A stretch of 64,000 nt of DNA from Benincasa hispida. Lineage: Eukaryota; Streptophyta; Magnoliopsida; Cucurbitales; Cucurbitaceae. Below are positions 48,222 to 58,649 of the stretch, piece after piece. Numbering within the stretch: the first letter of the stretch is position 1; each line of letters opens with the position of its first letter. The stretch lies in the NCBI RefSeq assembly GCF_009727055.1, contig NC_052359.1:24145267-24209266 (forward strand). Direction: 5' to 3'. Made by a program: the position numbers and the translations under genes. The notes beneath the pieces were generated by a model. The model saw only the letters and a program-made list of their open reading frames with translations. It made no database searches and had not been told where the DNA came from.

Positions 48222-48348
48222 GCTGAAAAAGATAAACATATTCTTTTAGAAAAAACTATAATCACAAAGAAACCAATTTAATTTAGCAAAAACTAATAAT
48301 GTACCCTTCATTATTATATTTTGCAACGATATTTCAAAAGTTTAGAGT

Positions 48349-48386
48349 CTGTCTCTTATACACATCTAGATGTGTATAAGAGACAG
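48349..48386. other. Tn5 mosaic-end junction adapter (artefact)
   Basis: Full 38-bp palindrome; first of three within 290 bp. Confidence 0.97.
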
Positions 48387-48531
48387 ACCATGAATAGTAA
48401 GCTAATCCTTCACAAGTTGTTCGTAATCTTGGCTGGGTCATAAAAACCATTTTACCTCCGAGACTACATCTTATTCCTTAAGTTCCACTAATCCTCTAAT
48501 GAACAATTGGTTTAAGGTCCAACCTATAAAC
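48387..48531 (-). repeat. Displaced piece of copia LTR between adapters (artefact)
   Basis: Nearly identical (about two differences) to 50226-50370 in the 5' LTR, but placed upstream of the PBS and bounded by adapters at both ends. Confidence 0.9.
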
Positions 48532-48569
48532 CTGTCTCTTATACACATCTAGATGTGTATAAGAGACAG
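48532..48569. other. Tn5 mosaic-end junction adapter (artefact)
   Basis: Full 38-bp palindrome. Followed by 28 bp of unplaced A/T-rich sequence (48570-48597). Confidence 0.97.
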
Positions 48570-48597
48570 ACTTTTACCTTTGTTATAGATTTTAAAG

Positions 48598-48635
48598 CTG
48601 TCTCTTATACACATCTAGATGTGTATAAGAGACAG
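48598..48635. other. Tn5 mosaic-end junction adapter (artefact)
   Basis: Full 38-bp palindrome. False ORF tails LLYTSRCV and LSLIHI on the minus strand arise from it. Confidence 0.97.
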
Positions 48636-49158
48636 CGGAAGCACGAGGCGGGTCGACAGAGACAGAGCGGGTCGTGGAGCAGGTGGGTGGCGAGCGGACG
48701 AACGCGCGAGGCAGAATAGAAATGGGTCAGACCGAAGCGGGCGGAGAAATCGGTCGGGTTGTGGAACGGGCTGGACCGCTCGTGGATAGCTGGTGCACGT
48801 AGGTTGCAAAGCGGATCGAGCGAGCGCAAACTGGGTCGGCGGGTTTGGACAATTCTCTCGGGTCTGGGAGGAAAAACAGGTCTGTGAGCCTTTTTTTCTC
48901 CATTTTGAAGCTGTCCTCCTTTTCGGAATCGAGCAATTACATCCTAATTTCAATTCTAATGACCCTAGCAAATTTACAGACCCTTTTTCACACATTAATG
49001 CTCATAAACATGTGAGCAATTACAAATTAATACTACAAAAAAAAACTTAATTTAATTGCCAAAACCTAAAACCATTTTAGTTTCCAATCTCAAATTTATC
49101 TATGAAATTGATATCCACCACATGCAATTGAGTAAAATTATAACATGCTTTGATACCA
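48636..49158 (-). other. GC-rich insert and copia 5' leader with PBS
   Basis: 48636 to about 48860 is markedly GC-rich (CGGGTCG/GAGCGGG-like wording) compared with the AT-rich rest. It may be the copia leader or foreign sequence joined at the adapter. From about 48880 the text is AT-rich and ends with the minus-strand PBS TGGTATCAAAGC (49158-49147), close to the initiator tRNA-Met PBS with one difference. Frames through the GC-rich part are not accepted as genes. Confidence 0.6.
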
Positions 49159-49160
49159 CA

Positions 49161-51063
49161 TGAAGGAAAAGTCGGCATGCGCAGTGGAATTGAGAATCAG
49201 TTTTTCTCTAATTGCCCAAAATAAACATGCAACCCTAAAAGAATTAATTAGGGTTATTTTGAAATAATACATTTGAAGCTCCTGAAACTCGTCTATCTCC
49301 ACCCGAACACGAACGGACCACCACTAGAGCTGACATACTATTCTCTGGACTCAGAACTGGGTTGTGGGACCCGATGGATGAAGAACCTGAGAGAGAGAAA
49401 AGATGAAAATTGGATTTTTATTTTTGGCCCAATTTTAGAAAACTATTTTGGCAAAAATCCTAAAAGTTTTTAATCCAAAAACCTAAGCCCATATTTATAG
49501 AAAAGGGCCATGCAAAATTGCATGAAATAATTTCATAAAATCCCAACACCTAGAATCCACTATCTTAGTGGGCTTAATGTCTCCACTATAAGCCAACACC
49601 TAGCCCACTATTTTGTTAGTGGAATTATCCAACAAAAGTTTGGATTTTCCCACTAACTTTAGTCAAAGGGCAAAATAGTCATTTGGTCAAAGTTTAGTCA
49701 ATATTTTGACTTTTTATGTTTTTTTCATTGACTAATTTTGACCTCCCGAGCATGAATCCGCATTCATTTTCTCGAGATTCAAATCACATTTGAATATAAG
49801 GTTGGTCAAAGTTTGACTTTTCAAAGTCAAAAGTCAATTCTTTGACTTTTTACATCTTTGACCATTTCTATTATTTCCGAGCTTCCGAATATGAATGTAT
49901 TCATATTCTTGATCACATTTAAATATTAAAGTTGTATCTCTAAACTAAGAAACTGACCACTATATCACATATACTTGTCGGTTTCTCTCTCTTCACCTAA
50001 TTCGAACAATTCGAATTATTCTATCATACTATTCTAAGTTTATTCCATATGAGCTAGTAAGGGAACCTAATGAACCTATAGATCATGGGCTCCAATGATC
50101 TAAGATTAGCTGGCTAAACTCTTTAGACGAAACTAATAAATATTCGTTAACTAACGGGTCATTCCACTATAGTCCCGTAGTTGCACTCCCCTCACTATAG
50201 ATATATTTTTGTCCATTTGATATAACCATGAATAGTAAGCTAATCCTTCACAAGTTGTTCGTAATCTTGGCTGGGTCATAAAAACCATTTTACCTCCGAG
50301 ACTACATCTTATTCCTTAAGTTCCACTACTTCTCTAATGAACAATTGGTTTAAGGTCCAACCTATAAACCCCTCTCGGGACAATGAGAGGGTGGGGGCCC
50401 TTATTCAAGACCTGGATACAGTACTAAAAAGAACAACCTATCTACTATCCCTATAACGGGTAGGAGTGAACTCCATCTTGCACCCTATGTTCCCAGCTAT
50501 CCACCTGATCTTACCCCTGAAATGGGAGGCTTATTGGGTCAGCGAAAATGAGCTACCCTCACCTATGTAAATCTAAGGATAATTCCGAGTGAACAGAAGT
50601 TCATAGTTATCTCAGGATTAAGATTAAGTTACCTAGGTCATCAATTAACGAAATATTCAGTTTTATAAATTAAACGACATTTAGAACGTAAAAGTGACTA
50701 TTTCATGGTTCAGTCTTATGTATACTCTTTACATAGGATGCCCCCATTTTCATGTCTCCACATGAACGGTTTAGGATCACATCGTTTGTACTAACTACAA
50801 AATGGGCTGCATCCATAGTGTCCCCAGTATAAGGCGCCCAACCTTATTCATATACTATAGACCGTTTTGGCTATATATATTTGAACTTGATCCACATTTA
50901 TGTCACTACATAAAGTTCAAACTTAAACTTAATAGCCTCAGAAGCTTAGTTTATTGGATTCATGAATATAGAATTTAAATTTACTAAAGATTTTCAATAA
51001 CTACTTTATTGAACAAGAATATGATATTACAAACTACGAGTTTTAGGACATGAAATCCAACAC
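49161..51063 (-). repeat. 5' LTR of copia element 1
   Basis: 1903 bp, TGTTGGATTTC start on the minus strand and TTCA end. Contains inverted TTTGACTTTTNNAAAGTCAAA-type short repeats around 49800-49870. Nearly collinear with the left LTR except for the adapter-related gap. No coding content. Confidence 0.85.
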
Positions 51064-51068
51064 TAGTA

Positions 51069-51673
51069 ATGTTATTTTCAAACTTGTTACTTTTAGAAAT
51101 TCGGAATATATATATATATATATATATATAACATTGAGATCGGATCCTGCTCAAAGTTGGATGTTCGCATGACATCCGTGAGGGCAAGCCAAAATGAAGG
51201 TGGGAATCGTGATCAACGTAGAAACCAAGTGATCACAACTCCGATGCCAAATAAAGAGATGGGCATGAGTTTTAATTGAGAAAGAGCGCCTTGCTCATAA
51301 TTGAATGTCCGCATGACACCCGTAGGGGCAAGCCAAAATGAAGGCACGGCACTTAGATTAGCGCATGATCACAAAACGAATATCTGAATCATGCAAGGGT
51401 CAAAATTACTTAAACACCCCAGGTAGATAAAATTTGAAATAAATCATGCGATATCCTGGAAACGAGTAAAGATTTTTTTTTAAAGGTTAAGCTTGTGGTC
51501 CCTAAATATTATAAATATTATAGGAAGAGATCATGATAGAAATTAAGAAGGCAATGGTTCAGCAATTTGAATAAGGCACCTTGAGAAGTCTAGGTAGGGT
51601 AAAGGCGGTTGATATTTTAAAGAAAATCTTTAGTTTATGCTTGAGGACAAGCATTGTTTTAAATTTGGGGATG
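51069..51673 (+). other. Athila-type element 3' non-coding block (after copia insertion)
   Basis: (AT)12 microsatellite at about 51107-51130; 44-nt motif copies at 51156-51199 and 51300-51343; stem-loop TATGCTTG/AGGA/CAAGCA near 51638-51655; PPT AAATTTGGGGATG at 51661-51673. Same order as families A and B. Confidence 0.78.
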
Positions 51674-52527
51674 TGAGAACTGGTAGAAATACAAGTTATT
51701 ACAACTCAAATTAGTAAAACAAAGAGAGAAAGCGATGGTAAAATAGGCAATATCATGTCTGAGAGCGCCAAATTAAAAGGAATTGCGATCACGAGTGCTC
51801 ATCAGATAAAAGCATTTAATTTGCCTATTCTGTGCAGGTACAATGTGATGGTGCATTGGAAATTGTGATCCAAGGGCACAATGCAACAATGTGCTTGAAG
51901 TTGCGATCGTAAGTCATGTGATCGTGAGACGTTTCTAAAAAAAGTGATCGCATAAAGACCTCGCGTCAAGGCGACAACATATTAAATCATGATGGGACAT
52001 AAAGTTGATAACAGATGATTTCGAATTTAGTTGATAAGCCATTAAAAACCATACTGTTGCAAGTACATTGAACTTTCAGTGACCTTTAAACGACGCAACA
52101 GAGTAGGGAAATTAATGTCGCCCATCATTGCAATCATTGGTATAAAGAGCTGCTTCACCTTGAAAAATATAAATACCCAATGCTACTAGAGAGAAGGGGG
52201 ACCGGATACACGCATATACACACATACATACACAGAGAGGAAGAAAGAACAAGGAGGCGAGGCGAAGCTGAGAGAAATTGTTCCTGTACAGATCGAGAGA
52301 CTACCGAAAAACAATACAAAAGAGAAAGGGCTAACCCTTGCGAGGGCAAGAATCCACACTAGAAGAGAGTTGAAGTGATAAAGAGCAGTGTAAAAGGCAA
52401 CGGGAAGCAAGACATTGCCTACCTGGCTTGTTATTTCTCAAATCCATTGGTCATTTTGTACTCAATACTTTATTTGTAGAAAATGGAAACTTCATTTCAA
52501 TTTATGTTCAATCTCTCCACACCATGC
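51674..52527 (+). repeat. Family-C 3' LTR, left piece
   Basis: Starts TGAGAACTGGTAGAAA just after the PPT. TATA box at 52168-52175. Interrupted at CATGC by a solo LTR of the same family. Confidence 0.8.
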
Positions 52528-54217
52528 TGATAACAGGCAGAAACACACGTTATTACAATGCAAAGATATAAAACAATGTAGGATTGCGATGGTAAAAAAA
52601 TGTAAAATCGTGTCCAAAAGCATTAAGTTGAGAACATTGGGATCACATGCGCCCATCACATTAAAGCAGCTAATTTAGGTATTTTGTGTAGGAAAATGCG
52701 TTTGTGCAAGGTAGAATTGCGATCCAAAGAATTCAGCGTCCGGGCGCATTAGAAGATTGTGACTGCAAATCTATGCGATCATATGCGTTCATGAAGATCT
52801 GCTTAAGAATGTGGCCACATAGAGACGGCGCATCAAGGTGAAAGCTTAATAAATCATGATGGGACAGAAAGCTGATGATAGTCGAATCTAAATTTAGTTG
52901 ACAAGCCATTAACGACACACTGTAGCAAGTACACTCAACTTTTCGGTGACAATTAATCGGTGCATCAGACAAAGATTTAATGACATCCCATCAGTGCAAT
53001 CATTTGAGAGAAAAGCTCTTCACCCTGAAGCTCTATAAATACCGAAGGTCACCTTCATTAAAGGAGTTCAGTAGTTCAGAATTTTGGAGTTCTTTTTTGC
53101 CACATACTTAGAGATAATAAATAGTCGTAGTCTGTAATTTTTATACTTAGAAGGTGAACGCAATTGAAGAGAGAAGACACTGAAAGATCGTTCCTAGTTA
53201 GCTCGAGAGAGTGTCGGGAAGCATTGAGAATGGAGAGAGGGTCGACTCTTGCGAAAGCAAGAACATTCTTTTGGGCAGAGTAGAGAAAAACACAGTGTAA
53301 AAGCCTTGGGAAGCAAGACATTGCTACCAAGCTCACTATCCCTACTCTCTATTGTCATTTTGAATTCTGATTTTATTTATATAATGGAATTTGCATCTCT
53401 ACATCTGTTCACTCTCTTTACATTATGCATGAGTAACTAAACTTCCGAATGGGTTGAGAAGCACTTAGCTAGCATAACCTGTGATCTTCACTTTATGCAA
53501 TCATCTTGTATTATATATGCGTCATTCGTCCTTTAGAGATGCTCGGGAGGGTGGTCTAAGGATAGAAGGCTTGGGAAAGTTAGATTAGAATCTAGGCTCA
53601 GGAGAGTCAGATTAGAATTACATAAGCAAGAGATAGAAACTTAGGAATAAGTTATGTTTGCTATGAATGCATCGCATGCTCCCTAGAGATAGGATATGAT
53701 AGTATGCAGTCACCTTGTGTATGTGTGCATCATTCATCATCAAATAGACAAGAATAGAGACTTAGGAATAAGTCCTATCGACATCATCGTATACATCGCA
53801 TGCGTCCTAGAAATAGGAACTATGGCATTTGCATTGGAAGATGATTTGTTGTTGTGTGTGTGTAGCATGATTGCATAGTGTGAATGCAATCTTAGGAAGT
53901 GTTAGCTAAATCCCTTCTCAACCCGTTCCCCGCATACTCATTGTAACTTTCGCTATCATCAACTCTTTACTCAATTCTGTCGCATAGAATTTATACTTGA
54001 AACAAAATACCAAACAAACGTATATGATGTTCGCCATCGCAAAGGAATCAAAATTTACCAACGCATAGTGTCTCAGTAGTCCCTATGTTCGACCCTGGAC
54101 TTACCAGGAAACCTAGTAGGATTTATACTTGGATTTTACTAGGAAAACTTGCATGTGGAACGCATAATGCATCACCGCAATTTCATACCATTATTTCATC
54201 GCATTCACAATGCATCA
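52528..54217 (+). mobile_element. Solo family-C LTR
   Basis: TGATAACAGG start, ...CAATGCATCA end, TSD CATGC at 52523-52527 and 54218-54222. TATA box at 53034-53041. It inserted into the LTR of a relative, giving an apparent tandem duplication. Confidence 0.88.
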
Positions 54218-54222
54218 CATGC

Positions 54223-54836
54223 ATGAGTAGCTAAATTTCTGAATGGGTTGAGAAGTACTTAGCTAGCATGACTTAAGATATGAATTTTATGCAATCATCT
54301 TGTCTTATGTATGCATCATTCATCATTTGGACGTACTTGAGAGAGTGGTCTAAAGACAAAATCTAGGCTTGAGAGAGTCGGATTAGATCGCAGCATAAGT
54401 AAGAGTAGAAACTTAGAAATAAGTTCTATCTGTTGTTTTCCATACACATCGCATGTGTCCTAGAAACAGGAAATGTGGCATTTTGCATTGAGAGTACTAA
54501 TATTTGTGTATAGCATGATGGCATAATTTGTACACAATCTTAGGAAATGTTAGCTAAATCCCTTCTCAACCCCTTCATCGCATACCTGTTATAACTTTAA
54601 GCTTTCATCACTCCGCATTCAACTCCATCGCATAGGAAAATCTAAATCAAAACACCATCTACTTCTTTTTCACCACCGCATTTGAATCAGAGAGTCTGTC
54701 ACATATCTATTTAGTAGTCCCTGTTTTCGACCCTGGACTTAACAGGAACCTAAGGAGGCTTATACTTGGGCTTTGTTAGGAAAACTTGCATGATCATCAC
54801 ATAACACACATCATCGCATGATAAATCAATGCATCA
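54223..54836 (+). repeat. Family-C 3' LTR, right piece
   Basis: Resumes with ATGAGTAGCTAAATTTCTG after the second CATGC and ends ...CAATGCATCA, parallel to the solo LTR end. Next five bases are TCCCC; the left TSD partner is lost with the 5' end. Confidence 0.8.
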
Positions 54837-55869
54837 TCCCCCTACTAGCTCGTAAATGGTTAAGCTTTAGAGTAGTTTAAGAAATTAATTTGAAATGTTC
54901 AAATTAAAATTAGATGGAATAGGAGAATATAAATTTAAATATGATTTAAATATATGAAGATGGATTCGAGCAAAAATTAATTTAATATTTGATATTAAAT
55001 TAATTAGTATCTTTTTTAAATTAATTTATGAAATTAATTAGAAAATTAAATTTTTAGTTTTGAGATCAAAATTGAAATTTTGAAATTGGTTTTGATTTTA
55101 AAGAAAAAATGGAAAATTAAGATTACATGCATAAATGGAAATATGAGATTTTCCATAATCATCTTCTTCATGCTCATACAAAACCCACTTCCTCTTCTTC
55201 ATTAAACTCCAAACATTAGCTACAAGCCATGCACATTTCTTCTTTTCATGTTCATCTGCAATAAATAAAGAAGAATGAAATGATTTAGAGGTAGGCATTC
55301 TATAGAAATTTGAGAGAAAGTTTTGGTTAAAGAAGAGTTCTTCAAAACTGAGTGCTGTGAGTATCTCCTTGTGTTTTTACATTGCTTCAAGCTGTTCTTG
55401 AGTCCCATAACTCAATCTAAAGCTCCAAGAGAATAGTGAGAAAGATCTTGAGGTGGTTCATGGTGATCTTTGGAGAAGACTGCTACTGTTTGATTGAGAT
55501 CTTGAAGTTTCTACAAAGGTATGATCTAAAACCCTCTTATTTAGATGAACATGCTTTAGTTTCTACCAAAATTAGTGAATTTGAATGCTTATTGATCCTT
55601 GTTACTTCCGCTTCATATTATTACACTCTTGCACCTGTTTACTTCTTATTTCAGACCTTTAATTCTCAACATTGTTATCTATAGCTCATTTAGTAAAGTA
55701 GTCAAACTGTATTCAATTTTATTCATGAGTGCATACCTGCAGAACTACAGAAAACTCTTTGGAAGAGATTCTAGAATAAAACCGACTTGACTTCTCTCGT
55801 CAACAACAACGTCGTTTACTTCTGCCACATGAAAGTGTACCATCATGTCCAGGACATGTTGGTGACATA
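54837..55869. other. AT-rich unassigned sequence with a copia gag scrap
   Basis: 54842-55100 is very AT-rich with many ATTTAAAT/TTAATTAA runs. 55725-55860 matches the minus-strand copia gag at about 47715-47835 (TCTTTGGAAGAGATT, GTCCAGGACATGTT). The middle may be copia leader or LTR. No gene is supported; frames of 60-82 codons look random. Confidence 0.5.
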
Positions 55870-56693
55870 AAATTAGTCATCAAAGACTTAATGAGTAAAA
55901 TTAGTGTGAATGCAATATGAAATGTATGTCTTAAGTTATGCTTTGAGCATCATGCATCGGTGGTCATGCGTTAGACTATGCAATATGCGATTACGAATGT
56001 ATGCGATGACCATTCGTTCTTGTCACAAGTTTTCTTGTGCTCACGCCAAGTATAACACGAATGCAAGTTTCTCGGGTGATCCGAGGTCGAACTCATGGAC
56101 TTGTAACTAAATGTTATACGGTGATGTGTCTGCGGCAGATGAATAAAAGAATGATGGGTGGTATAAGCTAATAACTACTCCTACTAACTAACAGACAAAG
56201 CATTGGAAGTATGAATGAGAGGTAGAGACACAGCAACTGTTGACGCGTAGTGAACTGTATGGAAAATAGATAAAATATGAGGATGTCTTCATCGTAACCC
56301 TAAGCTTGACCGCAAGGGCAACCCCAGCCAATGCAGACTAATGCAATCATGCCAATGTGATCTTAATCTAGCAAATGCATGTGATCTGTATTAGCAAATA
56401 GAACTTATTCCTAAGTCTCCATTCTTGCCTATGCGATCTTAATCTAGCTCTCCCAAGCATCGATTATAACCTAGCTCTCTCAAGTCTTAGGTTCTTTCTT
56501 TAGACTCTCTCTCGAGTAGCTCTAAAGGTGTAATGGACGCATACATAAGATAAGATAACTGCAAAAGCCTGGTTGACGTAAGATTATTCCTATCTCTAGT
56601 GAACATTTGCTTACACTGCTTAATGTGACCAACCACTTACCCTCCGGGGCAGTTAGTTGCTGCTGACTTTACTCATAGACAAGCATTACAACC

Positions 56694-58649
56694 CGATAAC
56701 TTGTAGAAATACAAGTTATTTGTACTACTTTATTTAGATATTGCAGCCAAAAGAGAGAAAATATGTGTCGATTGTATGAAATTAGCTAAGAAATACAATA
56801 ATTACAAATTATAGCAAATACACCCACTAAAACCATTAAGATGGTAAAAAAGGATATTTCAAGTCTGTTTTGCAGGAAACCAAGTCACCGTATGCACTCA
56901 TGGCTCAAGAGAGAAAGATTAACGCATCTACGTCACAATGAGCCCATCATTCAGGAATGAAGAGACGATCAACGCAATGACGACGCAATGCGACAGTCGT
57001 TCCAGAGCTGAACTTCAACCGCATGTGGTAATAAAAACAACACCGTATGTGGGCAAACGATCAAAGATGAAAATGAGCAGCACAAACATGGAGGATTGTG
57101 ACATGTGTACATTTAACTATTGTGCATATTCGACTGTACATTTAACTATTGTGCATATTCGACTGACTGATTGCATAACATAAGAAATATTTATTCCACA
57201 ATTTTTGGACTTTCCATAACTAAAGTGGGGACCACAAGTCAGAGAGTCAAAGCCTTCAGCCTATAAATACCCTTAAGGAATTCACTGAAAGATATACTTG
57301 ATACGGGGGATAATTGATACGAGGCTATTGAGAGAGAGAGCTGATCTGAGTGCTAATCGAAGGAAATCCGGTTGGAGAAGAGACAAGGCCGAGAGGTGAG
57401 TCTCAGTGCAATTCTGCCAAATCCCCGCCGAGAAGCTCTATACTCAGATCCCTTCTACTGGTTGAGCAAGCCTGAGAGGGAAGCTCATCCTTCCATTCAC
57501 TCCATCAATGCCGGCAAGCGATTCTCCATTCCAAATCTGTGCCAAGACATTGGTGCTTATTTGTATTTGATTCTAACTTTCATTCATCAATTGTATTTCA
57601 TCTTCTTAATCTCTTCATTCATAACCATGTATCAGATGCTATAGTGTTATTGAATGTCTCGATCATTTCCATTTACACTTCTCTGTCTATATCCGTTTCT
57701 CCATAAATAATTTTCTCCATGATGTTTTCTTAATCCCTTGGTGATTAATATGAATTAAACAATTAACTTAATCTGTGCTAAAGGAATAAAGATGTTTAGC
57801 TAAAGCATGCTAGACGGCATCTTCACCTGTGAGAGTAGAAGTGAAGATGCCATTCTGATCTGTCGAGAGAAAGTTAGAAGAATGCGTTAACTAAAGCAAG
57901 AAGTACTTCCAGAGATGGAAGCAACCTTGCATTCATTACGTTTGTTCCTATTCCACCACAGAAATGTGGGAGCGCAGATGATCAACGAGAGGTGTAAGCC
58001 AAGAGAAAAGCGGAACCGTACTTATGCCTTTAACGCAATTAAGGAACTTGCGATGTTTGTACTAATTATCTTTTCTCTTTTTGTTTCACACATAAGACTT
58101 GCCACACGATCTTTGAATAATCTTCACAGTCAGTCTCACCCTCAGTATCTTGTATCATGAAACTTGTATCTTGTATCATCATAGCTTAGGTTTATTTTAT
58201 CGCAATTTATTTTACCGCATTTTACTTTATTATCGCATTTTTATCGCTTACCTTTATTTTATCGCATTTTCAAATACCTGTTCACACAACCTTTTTATAA
58301 ATTGAAAAAAACCCCTGGTCGCATATATCACAAATATAACACAATAACCTAAAACAATCCCTGTGTTCGACCTCGAATCACACCGAGAAACTTGCGGTGA
58401 AATTATACTTGGTTTCAACGCAAGGAAACTTGTGACAACGCACAACATATTACAAGAACATTCATTAATAACGAATATTTAGAAGTAGTATCGCATAGCA
58501 TTGCATAAAATCATTGTCTTCAAGTTTATGGCATGAACTTGTAGCTTCGATTCAATTTTTGCGTGTCAAGTTTATGGCACCGTTGCCGGGGAACTGGTAA
58601 TGGGGACATGGACTTGAACCTTGATTGCATCATTGTATAGTTTATGTCA
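56694..58649 (+). mobile_element. Family-A LTR, plus strand, with internal PBS-like site
   Basis: Start CGATAACTTG (first T changed to C), TATA box near 57260, R/U5 hairpin near 57817-57852, PBS-like TGGCACCGTTGCCGGGGA at 58575-58592, end ...TTTATGTCA. Flanks CAACC (56689-56693) and CAACA (58650-58654) are a likely TSD with one mismatch. Confidence 0.78.
57106..57163 (+). repeat. 29-bp tandem duplication in LTR U3
   Basis: Exact repeat of 57106-57134 at 57135-57163, just upstream of the TCP-like/TATA promoter block of this LTR. Other family-A LTRs carry one unit. Confidence 0.85.

Larger units (their letters stand above)
42396..51063 (-). mobile_element. Ty1/copia element 1 (Angela/BARE-1-like), minus strand
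   Basis: TSD CTAGT at 42391-42395 and 51064-51068. On the minus strand: 5' LTR 51063-49161, PBS 49158-49147, gag, protease, integrase, RT, RNase H, PPT-like AAGTGGGAGATTA, 3' LTR (44241-42396). RT wording (FRHGIHLSKEQCSKTPQE, PYASAIGSLMYAILCTRPD) and 1.9-kb LTRs starting TGTTGG suggest the Angela lineage. Four adapter artefacts (44149, 48349, 48532, 48598) disturb the 3' LTR and the 5' leader. Confidence 0.88.
37905..54836 (+). mobile_element. Degraded Athila-type Ty3/gypsy element (family C LTR), 5' truncated
   Basis: Order gag C-terminus, protease, RT, RNase H, integrase, central PPT, 3' non-coding block, terminal PPT (51661-51673) and 3' LTR. The Athila assignment rests on integrase wording such as DFMGPFPSSNGHKYIL, SPYALVFGKACHLPLE and the DLGASINLMP protease. 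It is split by a copia element (42396-51063) and a solo LTR (52528-54217). The 5' end is replaced by a family-B LTR. Coding sequence is full of stops and frameshifts. Confidence 0.82.

Noticed and set aside
1493..48635. Recurring 38-bp perfect palindrome as a CRISPR-like repeat, MITE or bacterial IS50/Tn5 insertion
   Set aside because: Exact match to back-to-back Nextera mosaic ends; no transposase, no TSD, and flanks show assembly duplications.
48605..48995. Host gene in the GC-rich island
   Set aside because: Frames end in adapter-derived peptides, have no domain, and the segment is bounded by artefacts.
52186..52410. Overlapping short frames on both strands in the family-C LTR
   Set aside because: Located around the LTR TATA box and R region; no similarity to a protein family and absent from the solo LTR copy.
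8573..58000. Repeated ATAACTTGTA...TACAAGTTAT palindromes as dispersed terminators or a CRISPR array
   Set aside because: They occur only at LTR starts, kilobases apart, next to polypurine tracts or TSDs, so they are LTR termini.
58575..58592. tRNA-Asp gene fragment
   Set aside because: Only the 18-nt complement of the tRNA 3' end is present, with no cloverleaf; it is a primer-binding site.
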